This document shows, in pieces, positions 55,352 to 64,000 of a DNA stretch of 64,000 nt. Position 1 is the stretch's first letter. Each line of letters begins with the position of its first letter. A model generated the notes under the pieces. It ran no database searches, was not told the origin of the DNA, and worked only from the letters and a program-made list of their open reading frames with translations. A program made the translations under genes and the position numbers. The DNA is from Bugula neritina (lineage: Eukaryota; Bryozoa; Gymnolaemata; Cheilostomatida; Bugulidae), in the NCBI GenBank assembly GCA_964035545.1, contig OZ037765.1, positions 32,487,004 through 32,551,003 of the forward strand, read 5' to 3'.

Positions 55352-56148
55352 GGCTCACAGGCAGTATCTACCTGGCTTGGGGAGGCTAATGTGGTGACCA
55401 GTTTATCTAGCATGTCAGACATCTGTGAGATTTTTGACGCTAGTGACATCTGGTTCACACTAGCCACCGCGGAGGGTTCCGCATTTAATTCGGTGTGAGC
55501 AGTAGAGTGCTCCGTGGTCACCTGGCGGGAGGCCACGCGGTTGCGGTGCATATGAGTCGCCAAGAGATAGGCTTCTCCCACCGCAAGTGCATCTTCGACT
55601 GTGGTGACTCCCCTCGCTTGGAGTTGATGGTGGAGCCCCAAGTCGTTGATGGACTGCACGAAGGCATCATAGGTATACCTCTCACGGTGTACCGGAGGCA
55701 GATCGCGGAATGCAATCTGCGCTAATGGGTACACCGTGGCAGCGTGCTCTTCTAGTGACGTGTGAGGATCACGCCGCATCCTCTGTAGACGGGCCCGCGC
55801 ATCTATGGGAGAGATGCCAAAACGGGCCCGCAGGGAAGCAAAGATTCCGTCTATGTCAGGTCCAGCTCCGTACGGCTTAGCTTTGCCCGTCAGCGCCATC
55901 CTGAGCTTTAGCAACGCCACCCTTGGCGGCCATTCTGCAATCTCCATCACATCCTGGAATTCTTGGATGAACTGCTCCCCTGCTTCTTCGCCAGTGAAGT
56001 TGGGCGCCTTCAGCCGATATCTATCTTCACCATGCTCTCTAAGAATTCTCACTTCTTCATCTAACACCACTGGTTCCACAGGTATATCAACATTATCTCT
56101 CTCACCTTCATTCAGTGGAATGGGTAGCTCCGTGCCGTCTTCTGCCAT
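55198..56148 (-). CDS. Gag of retrotransposon 2
   Basis: I take ATG 56148 (MAEDGTELP) as start, about 316 aa; the frame is open five codons further. The N-terminal two-thirds is a helical capsid-like region (APNFTGEEAGEQFIQEFQDV, ARLQRMRRDPHTSLEEHAA). One CCHC knuckle (CWECGRPGHFQRNC) sits near the C-terminus for RNA binding. The last 150 bp overlap the pol frame. Confidence 0.88.
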   Translation of the reverse strand: MAEDGTELPIPLNEGERDNVDIPVEPVVLDEEVRILREHGEDRYRLKAPNFTGEEAGEQFIQEFQDVMEIAEWPPRVALLKLRMALTGKAKPYGAGPDIDGIFASLRARFGISPIDARARLQRMRRDPHTSLEEHAATVYPLAQIAFRDLPPVHRERYTYDAFVQSINDLGLHHQLQARGVTTVEDALAVGEAYLLATHMHRNRVASRQVTTEHSTAHTELNAEPSAVASVNQMSLASKISQMSDMLDKLVTTLASPSQVDTACEPCGPQVQSPGMGHHFCWECGRPGHFQRNCPQLPPGLNYPGPQMFPPPAGRL

Positions 56149-56165
56149 GACTGCTATACGCAAGA

Positions 56166-56182
56166 TCCCACCGCTGCCACCA
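56166..56182 (-). other. Primer-binding site, tRNA-Leu
   Basis: The plus strand reads TCCCACCGCTGCCACCA, which equals the 3' end of animal tRNA-Leu including CCA. On the element strand it is TGGTGGCAGCGGTGGGA, one base after the 5' LTR. Confidence 0.85.
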
Positions 56183-56183
56183 C

Positions 56184-56535
56184 TGTAGTAATTTGTGCAA
56201 TTACTGAGCGTGAGTTATTTACTTGCGTATAGTTAGCTGGTTATTCTGTTATCAATTACTGAGGTAGCTGTCGAGTAATTATATTTATTATCCACAATAA
56301 AGCATAAACCAAACATCACATCAAATTATCCTATACAAGAGTCAACTACTAACACATGTTACTACTACAAGCCTCCGCTTACAACAACGTGATATAATCT
56401 TAATAACCCGGGAAGTGTCACGTGACTCGGAAGCATATCTTCCGGAGCTGCTAATTGGTTGCTACATAAGAGTCTAAGTATTCCAAGAATAGGGAGAGGG
56501 CGATTCCTGTATTTGTACTTGCACTACTCACTACA
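56184..56535 (-). repeat. 5' LTR of retrotransposon 2
   Basis: 352 bp, apparently identical to 51278-51629. It is followed on the plus strand by CTAG, the target duplication. Confidence 0.95.
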
Positions 56536-56539
56536 CTAG

Positions 56540-58898
56540 CTACTCGTAGTTGCAGTGCGCTGAGTAGCTAGCCGGCAGAGCAGCTTGGGACTTCATTTAG
56601 AGTAGTTGTGTATTAAAGCTCACTAATTATGTAATCGTTTTCTATTCATGCTAGCAGTAAATAACCTTCTTGTATTTGTATAAATAATAAAGTATCTTAT
56701 CGTAAACAACCTGGTGCAGTGGCTTTGATTAAGTAGACCCACACATAATAATAGTGAACTGGCAAAATTCACTACAATATGAAATATTGGCAGTATAATA
56801 ATTATTGTTCTCACTTCAAATGAGAAAACGTTGATAAAAAGTACATATTTGAGAGTTGTCTAAACAAGATTTCATTATCCAATGAGAGGTTGGAATAATT
56901 ATTGCATATAAAGTAGTATGAATTGTCTCCTTTTCTATGTACAGCGAAGAAGGAACACAACCCTGGAAACATCATGATGAGAACAGCAATTTAGTCGTGA
57001 TTAACAATTGACACCGATCAGTTAAAAACATTTTGTTCATTTCTAACTCAGATACAGTCTTTGCGTCCCATTTTTATTTTCTGATACACCTATTACAGCG
57101 TTAGACACATCTATATTAGAATATGTATTACACGCACACGCACACACACACACTCGCGCAATCTATCCGATACACTTAATATAAGCCAACAGTGTACCTT
57201 GCCTGAATATCATTTATTCTCTCAATGCAGCACAATTTTACTTGGCTAAAACATTCTTTTATAAGCAAATTTATATGTGAAAGATTTCTGATCTGCATGT
57301 TATGTTGAATGATTCAAAGTATAATAATATGATATACTGGTAGCTAATGGTCACCAGTAACGGATACTTGAACTATAAAATAATCCAACTTTTATTGCTC
57401 AAGAGCAAATTGATCTTGCAACTTTTAGCTCCAATATAAAATGTAATATAAATAGCATTGACGAGATAAGTGTGCAGGTTTTCTTTACAATTGTAATGGT
57501 AACTATACTCAGACTAGCAATCCTAAAATTCTCATTTTATTATCACAATAAAGGCACGTGTTGCTTAGTTACGTGTTGCTTAGTTACGTAAACAGGTACG
57601 CCAGTCTTATACTTTATAGCATGAACAAGCATTATATGATTGTTTTTAAAGCTATTCTAGTAAGCAATATTGTTAATGTATTGGAAAGTTAACAAAAGGG
57701 TTTGCATTGAATTCTAGAGACCCTACACATTATGGAAGCAGTGAAACTATAACTGAAGTTATTATCAGTATTTCTATCATAGTTTCAATTTACTAATAGT
57801 TTATTGTTAATAAACCAACACTATGGAGCCTGTAATAATGTTGTGAATTTATACAGCGTTATAAATTGTACTGTGGGTATTACAGCTCAGAAATGTACTC
57901 TTTGTACATTAGAGACTCAGAGAAGTGCGGGAGATTATAATCCACTTGAGTGTATAATTGGATAGTTTATTTATAACAATAATCCCCACGAATCAAAAGC
58001 TACATAGCAAAAAGATAAATTAAGTGCGCAAGTAAAACTAACTACTAATATAATCTAGGCTAAGATAGAGCCACTAGCTGTCCTAGTCTCAATAATCTAC
58101 ATAGCAAGACATGAAGAGGTGAACACATCTAAATAATATTAGAAAATAGTAAAATAAATTGCAATATTTTAAGTTGCTGTAGATTGCATTTTCTATGAGA
58201 AAACTAGTCTAAGGAATCTTATTGGCTTTTCTCATATTGTGACAAAGATCAAAGGTCTCCTAGCTTGCATAATATTATGCATGCTAATTACTATGTAGCA
58301 TGCAAGGCAAATGGTCATACTTGACCTGAAATAAACACGCACACACACATATATAAACTAAAATCCTATAAATTAAATTAAACATGCTATAGCCTACATG
58401 GCAGAAGTTCGGAGATTAGGCTATACAAAATTGTTCTTTGTATTTGCATAGTACAAAATTAAAAAAATATTGCAGTAAAAAAAATGTTCTAAGTAATAAT
58501 TAGTAGCAGAAACAGCTTAATCCAAATTGCAGGAAAACCTAAATAACTTCTTTACTGCTTTCGCAATATCAAAGGTAAAATTATTAAATTAACACTACAT
58601 GCAATTCTACAACCATTTCAAATAGAGTACAAATAGTGATTAAATGGTAGATAAAGTAGTAACCTAGACTCTAGACTCTAGAGAGTGATAGTTTGATTAA
58701 GGAGGAACTTGCTTGAAAGTAATTCTACGAATCAGTAGTTTCGTTTCAAAGAAATTTAGATATCTGGCTCATAAAATAAAATAATAGACTGTCCTTCAGG
58801 AAATATCTAACCATAGCGCGATAACCTTATATCCAGCTAAGTCACTACTTGAAATTTTACACAGCTTCCATAAAAAATCCTTCAAGTGAATGAAACTT
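56540..58898. other. Intergenic region upstream of retrotransposon 2 and below the caspase gene
   Basis: AT-rich with a short CA-type stretch near 57130-57155 and a direct CACGTGTTGCTTAGTTA duplication near 57555-57585. It includes the 3' UTR of the caspase gene. No coding sequence supported. Confidence 0.45.
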
Positions 58899-63432
<4,534 letters not shown>

Positions 63433-63847
63433 CTAATCAAAAAAGAGAACCAATCATAAGAGATGCGTGCCTACAGTACCATGAACATCTTCATCACGCA
63501 GTGCTTAATTACATATGACAAGCATCATCTAACATGTATGATTTCATTTAAGTCACAATATTTCAGAAGAGGCACTTGCAGATTATTAGGTATGCCTTAC
63601 ATTTGCCAATAATTGTAGCAAAAAGCTTACTAGAGAATGTGCTTTGTTTTCACATTTTTATGAGCCGGTTTCCGCACACTTTTATTCCATTGAAGAAAAA
63701 TTTACAAGAAAAATGAAGATCCTAATGACTAGATCTGTTTAACAGTTTAAAGATGTTGGCTAAAAAGCTTACCAACACATATAACAGTTAAAAAAAAATC
63801 ACGCTTGCACACATATAATCAATCAAAATTAGCCTGGAAAAACACTA
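63433..63847. other. Upstream caspase region, no exon recognised
   Basis: Probably an intron of the caspase gene or its 5' flank. I found no prodomain-like frame with splice sites on the minus strand. Confidence 0.4.
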
Positions 63848-64000
63848 TGGGTCATTTCACTTAATCTCCAGTTTTTAGCTATTTTTTACAATTTAGCCGC
63901 TAATGAACATGGGTTTCTGCTCAAAACTAGTACAATAACAATAATTGCACTTAAATAATTAGGGTTCTTTTTAATTTTGCTTGATTGCCCATGCTTTTTC
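63848..64000. mobile_element. Foldback MITE family, copy cut by the window edge
   Basis: ATGGGTCATTTCACTTAATC, then TTTTTAGCTATTTTTTACAA and TTCTTTTTAATTTTGCTTGA, match the left arm of the 35046-35469 element. It runs off the window. Confidence 0.8.

Larger units (their letters stand above)
51278..56535 (-). mobile_element. LTR retrotransposon 2 (Ty3/gypsy-type, RT and integrase core missing)
   Basis: Two 352-bp LTRs (51278-51629 and 56184-56535) that look identical, with TGTAGT...ACTACA ends and a 4-bp CTAG duplication (51274-51277, 56536-56539). On the minus strand: primer-binding site, gag, pol fragment in the -1 frame, spliced 3' ORF, polypurine tract. The interior is far richer in G+C than its surroundings. 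RT, RNase H and the integrase catalytic core are absent, so it is non-autonomous. Confidence 0.93.

Noticed and set aside
53175-56188. Plus-strand frames of 60-133 aa inside retrotransposon 2
   Set aside because: GC-rich antisense shadows of gag and pol without their own motifs.

Overview
This is metazoan nuclear DNA: AT-rich, with multi-exon genes, GT-AG introns, microsatellites, MITE-like elements and LTR retrotransposons. The gene set (a THEG-repeat sperm protein, NAF1, a Myt1-type kinase, two intronless FMRFamide-receptor-like GPCRs, a caspase) and the Gmr1-like retrotransposon fit an aquatic invertebrate. A lophotrochozoan such as a mollusc is my guess; the sequence does not settle it. 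All exon models come from reading open frames, GT/AG sites and codon phase by eye, without transcripts.

Layout. 347-5751 (-): THEG-like gene, six phase-consistent exons. 6949-11305 (-): NAF1, seven exons. 12815-25540 (+): Myt1 kinase (PKMYT1), fifteen exons, divergent from NAF1. Its fifth intron holds, on the opposite strand, a nested gene for a Thr/Ser-rich single-pass membrane protein (17346-18584, possible signal-peptide exon at 19020-19065). 27594-29009 and 31860-33239 (+): two tandem intronless class A GPCR genes. 34793-49385 (-): a fourteen-exon gene I could not name. One of its introns (37571-44860) is almost entirely a 15-bp AT-rich satellite into which a 4.4-kb LTR retrotransposon (39203-43607) has inserted. 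51278-56535 (-): a second, GC-rich LTR element. 58899-63432 (-): a caspase whose 5' end lies beyond the window.

Both LTR elements have LTR pairs that look identical, target-site duplications and recognisable primer-binding sites, so both look young. Both lack reverse transcriptase. The first encodes Gag-protease-integrase in one frame and keeps only the last residues of RNase H after integrase, which implies the Gmr1-type order (integrase before RT). The second keeps gag, protease and the integrase zinc-binding domain, plus a spliced 3' zinc-finger-like ORF.

The most general pattern is that short tandem repeats often begin or end exactly at splice junctions. At least seven junctions, in four genes, carry arrays or duplications whose unit contains the 5' or 3' splice-site sequence itself. 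The genes do not form a functional pathway; NAF1 and PKMYT1 may share a bidirectional promoter region.
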